A DNA stretch of 64,000 nucleotides from the NCBI GenBank assembly GCA_024305405.1, contig JAKNDB010000068.1, positions 1,978,501-2,042,500 on the forward strand, written 5' to 3'. The notes under the pieces are model-generated. The model was not told where the DNA came from and made no database searches. It was given only the letters and a program-made list of their open reading frames with translations. Positions 62,301 to 64,000 of the stretch are shown piece by piece. Positions within the stretch are counted from its first letter, which is position 1, and each line of letters begins with the position of its first letter. Made by a program: the position numbers and the translations under genes. The DNA comes from Dirofilaria immitis. Lineage: Eukaryota; Nematoda; Chromadorea; Rhabditida; Onchocercidae.

Positions 62301-64000
62301 TCTCTTCTCTTAGATTTTTTCGAGTTCCAATCTTCAAATAATGACTGCTTTGCCAAATATCATGCTGTTCGTTACGCTTTAAAAATATAGTAGATTTTTA
62401 ATTACAGCAACGGTTTTACTCAGCTGACAATCTGAGTGCATGGGCTTCCGATATGACACCAACATCACTTAGTTCTGGAAAGAAGCACTATAAAGCCTCG
62501 AGCAAACCCAATGATCAGCATCGTTTAGCGGTTCGTACATTTAATCTTAATTTCATTCACATTTTACTGCAATATCATATTTTTCACACACAATGTTTTT
62601 TTAACTTTTTGCAGATTTCATTTGCTTCAAATTCGCTACCTAATTCGAAAAGTACTTCTCTGTTAGTGATCAACAATGATGGTATTTTAACCGAATATTT
62701 ATTATCGGTCATACCTGCCCAGTTTCATGGAGCGAGTGGAATATTTTCTCCAAATGTACAACAGCGGTCAAACCCTGATGAAACTTTGATTCAGTGTACG
62801 CCAACCGCAGTAGCGCAGTGGACTTTACAAAGGTATTTTTATGTTTATTTTGTATTTTGCTGAAAAAACTTACTATTGACATTGTTCTTTCTTCCATTCA
62901 CTATGCAGTTCGAATTTTAGGAATAAGTTATCAGCAGACTTCCGCGCACCTATTTGCGAACGAAATCCTTTGTGGATGTGGTTCATTCCTCATACTGTAG
63001 AAGAGGAGAAAAATGACGAAGAAGCGAATGCGAAGTGGATAAGCCAGGTTGAAACTAATGCATTACTGAACATTGGCCGTTGAATTCGTCTGTCATATAT
63101 TCATATATTAGCATGAAGGAGAGAGGAAATAAACGAAGACTATCAGAATAGAGCAGGACATATGGCTGTATTTGAGGAATTATATGTAATAAGCTATTGT
63201 AAAATATTGCCTAGCTATTGATGTGGGATTTATAGATTTCTTGCGGAAACGTATGCTAATTTTTATGTTAAATGATATTAGATGGATTTCTTCAACTCGA
63301 GTTGAATTCCGTGAATAATAAACAGTTCTAATCGTCAGTTTTACAGATTGAAGTGTTAACTTATTTGGATCCTCATCGACGTTTGTGGATGGGACCACAG
63401 TTTTCGTTCCGGACATATATTCAATCATTGGAGCACGCTAGCGCTGATTTAGTGAGCGTTCTTTGGCTTCTTTTCTGTTTTTTTGAAGTAGATTACGCGG
63501 AAAGATTTTTTTATTTAAGATTTTTGATCTTTATATTTGATTAAGTTTCTGGATAATTTCAGATTACTCCTGGATCAAGTGAAAGTAGATTACGTGGTGG
63601 CATAACCAAATCGGTCCCGGTGATAATTGAGGCAGCAGGATCACTCGGAAGTTTTGATACTGGTGAGCCGACTGAAATTATTGGAGGTAAATGTTTTAAA
63701 TTGATTGCTTATATGATAAAGAACACAATATATTGTAGTGTGAACTAATATTTGCTACAGGGTATATCGTTTTTGATCATATAACTTGGATAGTCCCAAA
63801 ATCGCAATTAAAAATTGATTATGAATAAAAATTGATTACTAAATTCATATTATCCAACCGAAATATTTTTGCAAGCCACCAAGGGTTTTAGGAAGTTTGT
63901 CGAGTGATTTGGATCCAAAAGATATTAAGCGACAAAAAGTGCTGGAAAAGAAAATTGAAGAAGCGATGCACGAATTAACTACTGATGGTGAAAGTAGTGG
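56357..64000 (+). CDS. BCAS3/Rudhira WD40 scaffold protein, 3' end outside the window
   Basis: Beta-propeller protein that works with PHAF1 at autophagosomes and is linked to the cytoskeleton and cell migration in animals. Exons: tentative 56357-56390 and 56448-56500, then 57689-57763, 58085-58254, 58486-58604, 58771-58844, 59154-59260, 59350-59508, 59713-59863, 60117-60206, 60565-60717, 60814-60916, 60989-61101, 61576-61721, 61931-62028, 62131-62236, 62408-62530, 62615-62832, 62909-63047, 63347-63451, 63563-63686 and 63892 onward. BCAS3 hallmarks: VTVRTHGGEIVNKESR, FIAFGNGGQLLVTSG, HLYRLYRG, ITVVDVNKFP and DPHRRLWMGPQFSFRT. Exon 61931-62028 needs one extra A in 61976-61981, giving KASETRGPQFSGAQVC before REHPGISR. 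Alternative exons are noted in the findings. Confidence 0.92.
56806..57275 (+). pseudogene. Diverged SL1 spliced-leader locus, copy 2
   Basis: Positions 57182-57203 match SL1 at 19 of 22 positions, with changes at leader positions 11, 13 and 15. The base pair after the leader is GT, as in a functional SL RNA donor. Upstream sequence (shared AAGAGCTCCATTT and TGTACCAGGAT) and downstream sequence (TCAATCTTTGTCATGG against TCAATTTTGTCACGAT) align with copy 1. It lies inside an inferred BCAS3 intron. Whether it is transcribed is unknown; no clear Sm site was seen. Confidence 0.5.

Noticed and set aside
63047..63083. Read-through ending of BCAS3 after 63047
   Set aside because: The frame stops soon after, while splicing to 63347 gives the conserved DPHRRLWMGPQF block.

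Overview
The window is AT-rich eukaryotic DNA with small spliced genes whose introns follow the nematode pattern (short U-rich TTTCAG-type acceptors, GTAAGT-type donors). Two diverged copies of the nematode SL1 spliced-leader sequence are present. The gene content points the same way: an UNC-71-type inactive ADAM, a GSP-2-type PP1 and a Pam16 that probably begins at a trans-splice acceptor. I infer a spirurid, probably filarial, nematode. The species cannot be fixed from the sequence alone.

Layout. Positions 1-11000 are gene-poor: repeat relics, a diverged SL1 locus (839-860), two pairs of inverted dispersed repeats around a tandem C2H2 zinc-finger ORF (5696-6754), and a solo LTR-like relic (9492-9643). 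COX5A lies on the minus strand (11077-12822). A microsatellite-rich intergenic region leads to a large ADAM gene (about 16697-27977, plus), best matched to unc-71/adm-1. CIAO2B/MIP18 (31316-32431) and the mitochondrial rRNA methyltransferase MRM2 (33160-34619) follow on the plus strand. A tyrosine kinase (35668-40328) and mitochondrial ribosomal protein L40 (40998-43018) are on the minus strand. mRpL40 is divergent from PAM16/Magmas (43483-44931, plus), which is followed by a COMM-domain gene (46051-47353) and a short polyproline protein (49585-49815). PP1 catalytic subunit GSP-2 (52151-54467, minus) is divergent from BCAS3/Rudhira (56357 to beyond 64000, plus).

How the genes relate. Four genes serve mitochondria (COX5A, MRM2, mRpL40, PAM16), and two of these share a short divergent promoter. 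The others act in cytosolic Fe-S assembly, cell adhesion and migration, phosphorylation and dephosphorylation, and autophagy or cytoskeletal scaffolding.

Sequence quality. Seven conserved genes (PP1, BCAS3, MRM2, CIAO2B, COMMD, ADAM, kinase) each need exactly one extra base inside a short mono- or polypurine run to stay in frame. This looks like systematic single-base under-calling in the assembly, and it hides real coding exons from simple ORF searches.

Most notable observations: the SL1-like loci, strong hairpins in PAM16 introns, tandem duplications that copy 5' splice sites in two genes, a 27-nt in-frame microexon in the ADAM tail, a possible GC-AG intron in the kinase, and candidate alternative exons in BCAS3.
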